Part shown: positions 35,434 through 47,797 of the stretch, piece by piece
How positions within the stretch are numbered: the stretch's first letter is position 1
How the letters are laid out: each line of letters starts with the position of its first letter
DNA from: Oehlia diaphana
Taxonomy: Eukaryota > Glomeromycota > Glomeromycetes > Glomerales > Glomeraceae
Assembly (NCBI GenBank): GCA_003833135.1
Contig: QZLH01000028.1
Coordinates: forward strand, 165,245 to 229,244
Length of the DNA stretch: 64,000 nt
Reading direction: 5' to 3'
Notes under the pieces: generated by a model
Told to the model about the DNA's origin: nothing
The model's input: only the letters and a program-made list of their open reading frames with translations
Databases searched by the model: none
Program-made: the position numbers and the translations under genes

Positions 35434-38400
35434 ATGTCCAATACCGTTAGTTGGTTAGAAAATTCAATATCCGATGGTAGCATCAATCATTTTAATTATT
35501 CGGACTTTAAAGATATAAAGTCCATAGGAAGTGGTTCATCCGGAGACGTTTATTGTGCTACTTGGAAAAATCGATTTATCGCTTTGAAATCTTATAATAA
35601 TGATGAACATACCCTTGAAAAAGTTGTTAAAGAGGTACATAAAAAAAATTTTTATGTAAAAAAATTTTGTTTAATTATTTTTTGAAAAAATTTTATATTT
35701 AAAATGAACTATTTTATTTGTATTTATCCTAAAAGATAAAATTTCATAGAAAAGTTGATATTCATGAAAATATTTTAAGATTTTATGGGATCACTCGTGA
35801 AACTGGTAAGTTTTAAAAGAAATAATATGATTGTTAATGATTATAAAATAAATTTTAACAAATAATATTTATAATATTATTATTATTATTATTATTATTA
35901 GATGCAAAGAAATATTCTTTAATTTTTGAATACGCTGATAGTGGTACATTAAATACTTATTTAGAAAATCATTTCAATAAACTTGGTTGGAAAGATAAAT
36001 ATCAGTTAGCGTTACAATTGGCAAGTGCTGTAGAATGTATTCATTATCATAGTGGCATTGTTCATTGTAATCTGGTAATATATAAATTTCGTTAATTTAA
36101 CTCGTTAATTATAATTATTCTAATATACAAAATCTAAATCTTTTTATTAAAAAGAATGCGAACAGTGTACTTATACATGAGAAAAAGATTAAATTATCAG
36201 ACTTTGGTTTATCAAAAATGGTTGGAGAAATATCAAATAATAAATCAAAAGTAAATGGAATGATATCTTATATAGATCCAAAAAGTTTCGAAATTGATAA
36301 TAATATTATTAATCAAAAAGACGATGAATTAGATGAAAAATCTGATGTATATAGCGTTGGAGTTCTTATGTGGCAAATCTCAAGTGGACGTAAACCATTT
36401 TCTTTAAAAGGTTCAAAAGATACAAATGATGATTATAATAATGATATAAGTTTAGCTTTAGCTATATTAGATGGAAAAAGAGAAGAAGTTATTGATGAAA
36501 CTCCCGAGGGATATCGTAATTTATATCAAGGTAATTAATAAATTATTATATTATTTTTTTTTAAAAAAAATTAAAAATAAATTAATATTATTTTATTTTA
36601 TTTACTTAGAATGTTGGAATCTTGAACCAAATAATCGTCCAAATATCCAAGAAGTTGTATCAACTCTTAAACCAATTGTCAATCCAATTATTAGCAGAGA
36701 AATAAAAAAACCTGAACGTGAATGTTCATTATCAACACGTTCTATTGAAATTTGCTCTATAATATATCCTTATCTTCCTTTGATAGCAGCAGTGGCTTCA
36801 CTTACGCAGCAAACTGTAAAAGCATATAAAAGTGCTCAATATAATAAGAAAACATGCGCAGCATTGATTGAAAGAGTACAAGCAGCTGAAATAGCTGTTC
36901 AAGCATTAAATCGGCGTAAACAAGAAAATGAAAGCAAATTTCGAAAGCAATCATACTATATTTCTTTTGAAAAATTCGTTGCTATTTTAAGAGAAATTAG
37001 AACATTTGTTCAAGATGTAACTCATTTATCTGGTTATAGAAAATTTAATTCGAGTAATCACATTAAAGTAATGTTTCAACAATTAATCATAGATTTTGAT
37101 AATATTGTTGGTGACTTGCAATTGTCAATGGTAAATGCTAATGATGAAGAAAGAAGGATAGATATCGAAATTTTACAAGAAGATATGTTTGAAATGACAA
37201 CATTTTTGGAAAAAATTGAAGGTGGCGTAACAACGTTTGATAAAAAAATAAGTAACGTTTTTGAACATATTTTAACTTTAAAACACAAATCATCTGAAAG
37301 AGGTTTTAATCCTATTATCAATAAAATTGATTCAAATGAGTTATTTGAACCAATTGATAGTCAGGGTAAAGTTGTTAATAAATACAAAATACATAAAAAA
37401 CGTTTTAGAGGTCAAGATGTGGCATGTAAAATCATTGATGAATATGATCAATTTAACAAAAATGATCAACCATGGATGAAATCCAAATTAGAAACAAGTT
37501 TAAATAAAGTTCGTGCAGAATTAGCAATTTTGAGTAATTTAGGAAAATGTGATTATATTATTAACTTTTATGGATTATGTGAAATGGATGGAAACACTTT
37601 TGGTGTATTCGGATGGACTGAAAATGGAAATTTGAAAGAACTATATGAGAAATTTGATATCGAATGGTCTCGAAAATTAAAAATTGCATTAAATATTTGT
37701 CGCGGAATTACTTTTCTTCATGGATGGTAAGTAAAAAAAAAAAAAATGCTAAAATAATTGAAATTCTGAATTTAAATTACTAACTATCTATCTATATTAT
37801 TATTATTATTATATGATCACCTAAAAATCCATAGTCACATTTTACATCATGATATTAGGTAGATATTTAAAGTTATAATGCCAAGACATACTACTAGTTA
37901 GTATACTATTAAAATTTATTGAATAATTGTTAATTAAAGTTAATTCTTAACGTTAGATGCGAAAATATATTAATAACCAAGAATCTAGAACCAAAAATTT
38001 CAAATTTCAAATATAGTCGTGCTTTACATGACAACGCTACTCACGTCACACAAATAATTCGTTGGTTAGCTCCTGAGAGAATGAATTCAAAAAAGATAAA
38101 TCAAGAAATTGCTAAATCAACACAACAAGTGCCGAATAAAGAAGAAGGGTTAAAAGAAGGGAATGAAGATGAACATGTTCCTTATAATATACAATGTGAG
38201 ATATTTAGGTAAATATATATATAATATATATATATAATGAAAAATTGACTTATTGTGTTTTGAATTATTTTAAACTATATAAATTTACTGTTATCTTAGT
38301 TTTGGAATGTTACTTTGGGAATTAGCTTTTCAGAAAATCCCATACCTTCGTATGGAAATATCTGAAATTCAAAAACATGTATTAAATGGTGAAAGAGAAA

Positions 38401-39210
38401 AGATAAAATTTGTAAATTCACAAAATTCGCATGGCGTTGAAAAAGAATATGGCAACATAATTAAAGCTGGTATGTTTTTTATTAAAAAATTTATTTATTT
38501 TAAATGATATTTAATTTATTAATTTAATGTTAAATTTTACAATTTTAGCTTGGCAATCGGATCCATCACTTCGCCCCGAATTAAGTTATTTATTCAATGA
38601 TCTTGAAAATTTGAGTTCTACCTTCACTTCAGAAGATTCAAATGGGGGTTTAAAATCGAAAAAAAATGAAATTGAAATAGCGTCAGTTGATTTGCGACCA
38701 GGTACGCCAGAAGTAGGGATAGAACAAATTATTTCTCCAATGATGAAACTTGAAGATGGAATAACGGCACATAAAAATGGAGAACGAGAGAAAGCTTATG
38801 ATTGTTTTGTAAAACATGCTGAAATAAATAACAAAGTTGCAAAATATTGGTTAGGTTATTATTATTTGGAAGGTTACATTGTTGAAAAAAGTTTAAAGAA
38901 AGCAATTGAGCTATTTAAAGAATCAGCGGATAGAGGAGTTCCTGATGCCCAATTAAGATATGCGTTTGCTTTATCAGAAATTAGTCCACGTAAATTTAAT
39001 GTAAATGAATTTGTAAGGTATTTAACCATGGCTGCTAATAATGAAAATCATGCTGCTCAATATAATTTGGGTGATTTATATTATAATGGAAAATTGGGTA
39101 TACCAAAAAATGAAGAGAAAGGTTTAAGTTACTTAAAATTGGCGGCTATTAAGGGTCAACCAAAAGCTCGTGCTATGTTAGATAAGTTAAAAATTAATCA
39201 TTTTGTTTAA
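35434..39210 (+). CDS. Kinase / MLKL-like helix bundle / pseudokinase / Sel1 fusion
   Basis: Nine exons keep one frame: 35434-35634, 35736-35805, 35902-36074, 36155-36530, 36610-37726, 37835-37858, 37957-38208, 38300-38469 and 38549-39210, giving 1014 residues. Residues 1-300: kinase domain with GSGSSGDVY, ALKSY and DFG (LSDFGLSK). The catalytic loop is HCN, so the catalytic Asp is Asn, and the following Asn is Ser; it is probably inactive. Residues about 325-480: a helical region (NKKTCAALIERVQAAE, SFEKFVAILREIRTFV, MFQQLIIDFDNIV) with the pattern of the MLKL/HeLo-like four-helix bundle. Residues about 530-790: second kinase domain without a glycine loop. The lysine (VACK) is kept, HRD is HHD, and DFG is NFK, so it is a pseudokinase as in MLKL. 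Residues about 860-1010: Sel1-type repeats (WLGYYYLEG, QYNLGDLYYNGKLG). MLKL bundles permeabilise membranes when released; the same role here is an inference. Confidence 0.82.
37835..37858 (+). other. 24-nt microexon encoding the pseudokinase catalytic loop
   Basis: It is flanked by AG and GT and in phase 2 on both sides, and it encodes HILHHDIR with its neighbours. Equivalent microexons lie at 43563-43586 and 50193-50216. Skipping it would join TG to A and create TGA in this gene. Confidence 0.7.
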
Positions 39211-42200
39211 TATGATGTAAGAAAAGTTTAGATTTTCATTATTAGTACATTCTGTGGAGTAATTAATAGTGCCCAATAATTTCTCCGAATATTTAAAATT
39301 TTGTTTATTATTGTAAATTATTTGTTTTTATATGAAACAATTGCGTAAGTTTTTCCGACTAATAATTTAAAAGAAAGTACCCTCTTGCTAATGTACTGTA
39401 TTATCATCAAATATTCAATAATAGCAATTTATATTAATATGTACTCACTTTCTGAAATATACATTAAAATATTACATATAATTAATTGTATCAATTGTTT
39501 CAAGTCTTAAATTTTTACGTGTTTTGTTTAGTAAAATATTAATTAGAAATCTCTCTAAATTTATACATGCGTACTGTACTTTCGATCATATTAAGAAAAA
39601 AAGTAAAATAAAGGGTTAACGGCTTCAAACCGGTAAGTAAATTTCCATTTCTACCATTTTTTCAAGATTAATTTTGGTAAGACGAATTTTATGAATTTAA
39701 AATATTAATCCCACTCTAACATACTATGTACTGAACATACTGTATGAGAGACGGAACCCACCCTGTTGCGTAATCATAAAAAATGACTAGTTTAGTAATT
39801 TGCTTATTTTAAACGAAATTTAACGTAACCAATGATCCGAAAATTCGAGTTCTTTCAGAAAGTTCATCTAGATGAAAAGAAATGATGTAGAATGAGAAAA
39901 ATGAATCTTTGAATGTTTTGTAAACATAAAGAAATAAATAATAAAGTTGCGAATATTGGCAAAAATTAACTTGAAGATACATCAAATGTTAGTTATTATT
40001 AATTTTTATTATTATTATTTATTTCCAAGATTTTTCCGTTTTCAAAAAATTGTGATTAGTTACCCAGTTGACCAGTAATCGTTCGGTAATCTGGTAATCT
40101 GGTCTTTTTTATTCAAATATAACAGACTATACCATTTTGAAAACACAAGGCTTTTCGTTGATATTATTTGTTTATGCTGAATGATTACAAGTAGGTAATT
40201 GGAACTAATAGATATAAAAAAGGTCGTTTTGATTTAAATCATAAGAGATTGGATAGTTTACTTGATGATGATGGGATTAATTGGATTATCAGCCAAAAGT
40301 TCACAAATAAAATCTAACGAAAAAATTAATTCAATATTATTGCTACTTTAAAGTAATAATCCACATGTTAATAAATATATCTTATCGCTCCGGTACGGTC
40401 GAGCATGAAATCGGATACAAATTCCAAATCAAATTCTAATTAGGGTAATTAATTCACCATTTTTTTTTAGCTTTCTTAATTCCACCAGAGCTCATAGTAC
40501 GTCTAAACATTTCATTCAAAATATTCCAACTAGAACTTGAACTTTTTATCAGATATAATTGTGACTTATTGAATTTTTTTTATTAATTCAAAATCTTCAT
40601 ATATTTTTCTAAAAATTCATCGCCTTCTTTTTTTTAAAACAATAATATATTGATATCGATAATGGTATTTGAGTTTTTTTTTTTACGAATATCGGAGAAA
40701 TTATATTTACTAGGAATTGGTGGCTATTGTGAATCGTTTGTAATTTTAATAATTATCATACGAGAGAGTAAAATATTATCAATGTAGTAGATGCTCACAA
40801 AGTCTAATATTTTACGCCAATGTAACATGAATTTTATATCTTTTACACGCGAAATGATAATGACTATTTTATATATAAAGAATTCAGCGATTTAAAAGAA
40901 ATCGGAGATGGAACTATCTAATTTTATTGAGTTTATTTTGTATATTCACGGAGAAAATTCCGTATCTACACCTTCTTAGTAATTAAATGTTAAGAAAATT
41001 TCACATATTACTCTTCTCTCGTAAGGAGAAATCAAATGACTTTTACATCTCTTAATAAGAAATTTCGTACCTTACAACTTTCACACTATCCTAATAATAA
41101 ATTTCAAAAAGTAACAATATTTATTTCAAACAATAACTCTATAATGCTTAATAAAATAAAAGTCAAATAAAATTTTCACTCTATTAATGTTAATTTTATA
41201 AGTAAGTATATTTACCGTATACTGTAAACTTTAAAGTATGAAATTTTATGTTTATTAAAAAATTTTCGAAGATCTTACGCAAATTAAGGACCAATGAAAA
41301 ATCAAGATACTAAGTACCAATTTTTTTTTTTTTTTATAAGAAAGGAGTTACGTTATAAGATTTTTTAAGTGGTAAATTTTTTATTTAAATTAATGATTTT
41401 TTGTTTTCACATTTCACACTTATTAGTTTTTACACAAATAGAAAAAAAAAATGTCAAACTTTACAGCTTTGACTCTTATTCCCTTTCTTCTTTTACCACG
41501 AAACTGGATACTCTTTATATATAATAGGTACCGTACATACTATAAGTATTTCCTTTTATGTAGTCTACCACAAGAACCGATTCTCCACTTATACGTTCCT
41601 CATTTATCTTTTATAACCTTTTTTTTTTTTTGAAAAGGAAATATGGGAATTTAAGCATCCTTAGAAACGAAAATTATAATGAGAATAATAATAATGATCT
41701 TTTAACTGTCATCGAATGGATTGCTAATACCGCTCAGAGAAATGCCGTAAAATATTGTATCTTAAAATATTGCACTACTCTTTTTTTTTGTATTGTCTAG
41801 CTTTATTTCTTTGAATCAGTTATACAAGTAAACACTATCGTCATCTGTCATCCAAAATAACAATCCAATGACTGGTCATGACATTGTTGACACAATTTGG
41901 CACAATTTGCGAAATTCTGATAATTCGTATACTTTACCTCTTTATGATCTAATTTTATTATGGTATAGATGAAAAAAAAATTAAATTTATATATGTAACA
42001 AAAGATAAATCTTTAAATATATTTGCATTACTAGCAAATAATGTAAAAATAAACATTATGAAGTGCGAAGAAATATTTTTCATGATATTGTTGTCACAAA
42101 AGTTCAATTTACGAGAAATTTGTTAAATTCCTGAAGTTCATTCTTGATTAATTCTGATACTACATCAAAGGGATAAATCTCAGGGGGTAAATTAAGTATA

Positions 42201-42388
42201 GAATTCCCAAAAATTCTTTTTCAGTGGCATTTTTAGTCCAAATAAATTGTTTATGTAGTGATCATTTGTCATGTGACAATTTATCATTTTTTTTTTAAGA
42301 TTTGATGGATAAATTTTAACTAAAGTTGAGAAATTTTTATTATGGTGATGGATAATAAATAATTTAACTTCAAAATCAATAAGTAACA
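39211..42388. other. Intergenic, one dispersed repeat
   Basis: About 3.2 kb with no gene I can support. The repeat at 40945-41300 is the only recognisable element. The frame 41451-41633 has no family features. Confidence 0.45.
40945..41300 (-). repeat. Dispersed repeat, inverted copy
   Basis: The reverse complement of this stretch matches 19845-20155 over its length (ATCTACACCTTCTTAGTAAT, TCAAATGACTTTTACATCTC, AAGATCTTACGCAAATTAA), with small indels. Confidence 0.65.
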
Positions 42389-45300
42389 TGTCAAATGAGA
42401 AATCTTTTAAAAACACAGACTCTCTTAAAAATTCTAAATTAGAAGCTAAAGATATTATAGTAGACACTTCTAAATTTGCCTTAGAAGCCGAGGAGAAGTT
42501 GTTGGACCATATCTTCCTTTGATAACAGCAGTAGCTTCACTTACACAACAAATCGTAAAAGCATATGAAAGTGCTCAATATAATAAGAAATCATGCGCGG
42601 CATTGATTGAAAGAGTACAAGCAGCTGAAGTAGCCGTTCAAGCATTAAATCGGCGTAGACAAGAAAATGAAAAAAATTTTCGCAATCAATCATATTATTA
42701 TTCCTTTGAAAGATTTGTTGCTATTCTGAGAGAAATTAAAGGATTTATTCAAGATGTAACTCATTTATCTGGCTATAGAAAATTTATTTCAAGTGTTCAC
42801 ATTAAAGAAAGATTTCAACAATTAATTACAGATTTTGATAATGTTGTAGGGGATTTACAACTGGCAATGGTAATTGCTAATGAGGAGGAAAGACGGTCGG
42901 ATATCGCTATGTTACAAGAAGATATTGACGAAATGACCAAATTTTTAGAAAAAATTGAAGGTGGCGTGACAACAATTGATAAAAAGATTAGTAATGTTCT
43001 CGAACACATCTTAACTTTAAAAGGCAAATCATCTGAAAAAGATTTCAACCCTATTATCAATAGAATTGATCCAAATGAGTTAAAAGAACCTGTTGGTGGT
43101 AGTCAACCAGTTGTATCATCACGTAACAAGCATAAGATACATAAAAAACTTTATAGAGGACAAAATGTGGCATGTAAACTTATTGCCGAGGAAAAAAATA
43201 AACCTGATGAACCTGGAAAATCATCAGAATCAGTTACACAAATTTCAAGTAGGGTTCATTCTGAATTGGCAATTTTGAGTAATTTGGGGAGATGTGATCA
43301 CGTTATTAATTTTCATGGATTATGTGAAAAGGATGGAAGCGTTTTAGGTGTATTTGGATGGGCAGAGAATGGAAATTTGAGAGAGCTATATGAGAAATTT
43401 GATATTGAATGGCCTCGAAAATTAGATATTGCATTAAACATTTGTCGTGGGATTACTTTTCTTCACGGATGGTTAGTAAAAAAGTGTAATTTGATTGATA
43501 TTCTGAATCTAGATATACTAACTATATTATATTTCTCACAATTACCTGAAAACTTGATGTAGCCAAATTTTACATCATGATATTAGGTAAATATTTACTT
43601 TATACTTGAATTCATGTGAAATTGAATAATGATAATTAAAGTAAAATTTTCAATATTAGATGTGAAAATATTTTGATAACCGATAATCTGAAACCAAAAA
43701 TTTCGAATTTCAAGTATAGTCGTGCTTTACAAGCAAATACTACCAACATTGGGAATATTACACAAATCGTTCGTTGGTTAGCTCCTGAGAAAATGAATTC
43801 AAAGAAAACACAAACAGTAATTGCAGCTGCTGTTTCAGCAGCACAACAGGCACCGAAGAAAGATGAAGGTAAGAAAGATAGGAAAGATGATGATTATGTT
43901 CCATACACCATACAATGTGAGATATTTAGGTAAATATATAGCATTGAAANNNNNNNNNNNNNNNNNNNNNNNNNNNNNNNNNNNNNNNNNNNNNNNNNNN
44001 NNNNNNNNNNNNNNNNNNNNNNNNNNNNNNNNNNNNNNNNNNNNNNNNNNNNNNNNNNNNNNNNNNNNNNNNNNNNNNNNNNNNNNNNNNNNNNNNNNNN
44101 NNNNNNNNNNNNNNNNNNNNNNNNNNNNNNNNNNNNNNNNNNNNNNNNNNNNNNNNNNNNNNNNNNNNNNNNNNNNNNNNNNNNNNNNNNNNNNNNNNNN
44201 NNNNNNNNNNNNNNNNNNNNNNNNNNNNNNNNNNNNNNNNNNNNNNNNNNNNNNNNNNNNNNNNNNNNNNNNNNNNNNNNNNNNNNNNNNNNNNNNNNNN
44301 NNNNNNNNNNNNNNNNNNNNNNNNNNNNNNNNNNNNNNNNNNNNNNNNNNNNNNNNNNNNNNNNNNNNNNNNNNNNNNNNNNNNNNNNNNNNNNNNNNNN
44401 NNNNNNNNNNNNNNNNNNNNNNNNNNNNNNNNNNNNNNNNNNNNNNNNNNNNNNNNNNNNNNNNNNNNNNNNNNNNNNNNNNNACAACAGGCACCGAAGA
44501 AAGATGAAGGTAAGAAAGATAGGAAAGATGATGATTATGTTCCATACACCATACAATGTGAGATATTTAGGTAAATATATAGCATTGAAAACTGATTTAT
44601 TTTATTAAATTAATATGTATTCTGTTATCTTAGTTTTGGAATGTTACTTTGGGAATTAGCTTTTCAAAGATTTCCATACAAAGATATGGAAATTGCTGAA
44701 ATTCAAAAACATGTATTAAATGGTAAAAGAGAACATTTAAATTTTCCTTTAAGTTCATTTGGAGTTGAGAAAGGATATGGCAACATTATTGAAGCTGGTA
44801 TGGTTTATCTTTTTTAAAAATAACAATTTAGTAAATTTATTTACTATAAGTGAAATTAATAATTAAATGTTAAATTTGCATTCTTAGCCTGGCAATCGGA
44901 CCCATCTCTTCGTCCAGAATTAAGTTATTTATTCAATGATCTCGAAAATTTGAGTTCTCCTTTTATTTCAGATCGTTCACCTAGAGGATTAAATCCGAAA
45001 AGAAGTGATATGGAAGTAACACCTATGAAATTTCCACCAGGAGATATAGATGATTTCGATTTAGACCAAATGGATTTTATTTTGCCAATGATGCCAATGA
45101 TGCCAATGATGAGTCTTGAAGATGGAATATCAGCTCATAGGATTGGAGACAGAGAAAAAGCTTTTGAATGTTTTGAAAAACATGCTGAAATGGGTAATAA
45201 TGTTGCAAAATATTGGCTAGGTTATTATTATTGGGAAGGCCGCGTAGTTGATAAAAATTTAGATAAAGCAGTTGAGTTATTTAAAGAAGCTGCTGATGAA

Positions 45301-45579
45301 GGAAATCCTGATGCCCAATTAAGATACGCGTTTGCTTTAGTACATAAAAAAAGTCCAATTAAATATAATTTAGAAGAATTTATGAAATATTTAACTATGT
45401 CGGCTGAGAATGGAAATACTGTAGCTCAATTTAACCTGGGTGATTTATATTTCAATGGAAAATTGGGTATTCCAAAGGATGAAGAGAAAGGTTTAAGTTA
45501 TTTAAAATTGGCAGCTATTAAGGGTCTACCAAAAGCTTGTGCTATGTTAGATAAGTTAAAAATCAATTACCTCGTTTAA
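42389..45579 (+). CDS. MLKL-like helix bundle / pseudokinase / Sel1 protein
   Basis: Exons read about 42389-43471, 43563-43586, 43660-43929, 44634-44797 and 44888-45579, ending TAA. The protein is the paralogue of the 35434 gene without the N-terminal kinase. It has the helix bundle (NKKSCAALIERVQAAE, SFERFVAILREIKGFIQD, RFQQLITDFDNVV) and a pseudokinase with the lysine (VACK), HHD instead of HRD and NFK instead of DFG. A spacer and Sel1 repeats follow (WLGYYYWEG, QFNLGDLYFNGKLG). The best ATG (42389) opens a frame that ends near 42523, and the bundle frame begins just there. A single base seems to be missing between 42389 and 42519, so the 5' end is either frameshifted or starts elsewhere. 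The gap at 43950-44483 lies in an intron, with 107 bases repeated on each side, so it does not remove coding sequence. The MMPMMPMM stretch before the Sel1 part is unusual. Confidence 0.7.
43563..43586 (+). other. 24-nt microexon encoding the pseudokinase catalytic loop
   Basis: Same size, phase and content (QILHHDIR) as 37835-37858. Skipping would also create TGA at the junction. Confidence 0.65.
43950..44483. other. Assembly gap 2
   Basis: 534 Ns. The 107 bases at 43843-43949 are repeated exactly at 44484-44590, so the gap is probably an unmerged overlap. If the duplication is collapsed, exon 3 and exon 4 are separated by a normal short intron. Confidence 0.9.
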
Positions 45580-47797
45580 TGTGATGTACTGTATTTAGTA
45601 ATAAGATTTTAAGTTTATGGATAATTTACCCTTTACAATGAAGATGACCACTATATTAATACTACAAGGCCTGTACTAAGATATTTTTATATGACATTAT
45701 TGGAAAATTATTATTTATTAGAAATAAAAAAGGTTATTTGAATTTAATTTGATAATATCTTTTTGATTTTGCATAACAAAATTTAGAAAGGCGACGAGAA
45801 TTTCATTTTTCGATTATCTACTTAATATTCAGAGGATTCGTTATCTTTGTCGAGGAAACAAATTACAATTATACAGTATGTTGGTTCTCGTGATGAGGAA
45901 ATGAATTTGTGATGACCGTCAGTTGATGGAATGTTTAAATCATTCCTTAAATTTTATACCATTAAAGACAACAATAATATAAATTTTTGATCACACTCAT
46001 CACATTTCTTATACCATGTTGTATTATCACGTGATTCAATTTTATGTTGAAAATAATTATTAATTTCTAACAAATTCGGCAAATTCGGCAAAAATAATGC
46101 TATGGATTGCTACGAGCCTAAGACTATTGAACATTTGAACTCAATTTAATATATTTTTTTAAATTTTTTTCCATTTTAAACGATCCAAAAACCAATAATA
46201 ATCAAAGTTTGATATTATTTAAAAAATTGCTTTATAGTATTAACAATATATTATCTATTATATTCAATATCCTATAAGATTATGATTTTGTTTATATTTG
46301 CCATGTTATACTATTAATAATTAATTTATTTATTGTCAGAATTTCCAGAAATTAATAATACTATCTAGCAATAAATGGTGTAAAATAACGCATATAAGCA
46401 AATTAGTTAATTTATTATGATCATATAAGGCTATAATCAATATTAAGCATTTTATTCAATAGACTAGTTCAGTTCAGATTTTTGATCACTCATTCATGTA
46501 ATTAAAATCAGAATTGAGTTGGATCACAAAAATTTTTAATTAACATATTTGTTTTTGCTTATTTTTGAATTGTAATCAAAAATTCTACTTTTTTGTAGGT
46601 TGATAAATAAACGCCTAATATTATACAGTAATACCTCTATAAGTGCACCCTCTATAAGTGCACACATTATATAAATTCTCTTTAAGTGCATAGTGGACCC
46701 AGTCCCAACTTATAAGAGTTCTTAATATTTTACATTTTTACTCTCTATAAATTCACACCCTCTCATAAGTGCACATTTTACTATTTTTTTACTATGGCCC
46801 TTAGGGGATGCACTTAGCGAGGTGTCACTGTAGTAGAATTGTTATAATTATATGCCACCGCATGGCAGGCAATTATCAACACCCTATAAAGAATTTTATC
46901 CGTTATTTCTGTAAAAATTTCGTAAAAATGAGCCTTTCCCGGATCCATTCACGGAAAATGTAAATAATTCGATAAATTCCGCGATATAAGGTTATTAATT
47001 CCGGAAATATGAGCCTTTTACGGAAAAAAGATGGAATATAAAAAAACGGATTGACTTTTTTACAGGGACAGTATATATTATAATAAATTAAGTGATAAAT
47101 TGGATAATAAATGATAATATTGATCGTTATTTAATTTATTTAGGTATTTATATATATTCAATAGTATATATACATTTATAAAAATTTTAAATTCAATTTG
47201 ATAATTTTTTTGCCATAATTGATACTAAATATCTCTGGCTGACTTGGCTATATGATCTAGGCAAAGATGGTCATAGAACAGATTGAGGACTTATAAAATA
47301 GCAAAATTTGGTCTTGATCAAATCAACCGTTTTAAAACAAAGTAGCATCTAAGGTATAAAATGCCATTTTTCCTGATCCTTTATGATTTTTACCAGTAAT
47401 GATCCTAGGATCAAGCTCAAATTTTGCTACTTTGCAGTCTTTAGTATACTACAAAATTTCAAGGGTACAGGTATTGTTAACCGGGCCCGAATAAAAAAGA
47501 CCCTTGATCTAGATCTAGGGGATAAACGAGTTACACAAATACATGGCAAGGCGTTAAACAATAAACATAGCACAACTTTTTAAAAAAGTTTGTTAAATGT
47601 GAAAAATTTTCCAATGCGCACATATGCGCAAATGATATTTTTCATACACTGGATCACGGATTGAACTGAAGGCATATATAAATCATGATTATTTACCATA
47701 GTTTCATAATCACATTCTATAAAAATTTTCATATTCCTGACTTTTTTTAGGTTATTTAATGACAAATCGAAGTATTTAACAATATAGAATTAAAAGG
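45580..47797. other. Intergenic between paralogues
   Basis: 45580-46140 is repeated after the next gene at 51454-52060 (shared GTTTATGGATAATTTACCC and CAAGGCCTGTACTAAGATA), so the duplicated unit includes the 3' flank. A MITE lies at 46626-46830. The rest is AT-rich with no supported gene. Confidence 0.6.
46626..46830. mobile_element. pogo/Tigger-type MITE of the TAAGTGCAC family
   Basis: A 205-bp element with inverted ends CAGTAATACCTC and GAGGTGTCACTG (two mismatches) and TA on both sides (46624-46625 and 46831-46832). It contains repeated CTATAAGTGCAC words. A related, eroded copy is at 34865-35060. Confidence 0.72.

Noticed and set aside
37076..37321. Minus-strand frame (also 42815-43060 and 49490-49735)
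   Set aside because: Antisense shadow of the conserved helix-bundle exon; it recurs only because the exon is duplicated.
47383..47583. 66-codon open frame
   Set aside because: It has no recognisable features, and the surrounding sequence is repetitive AT-rich spacer.
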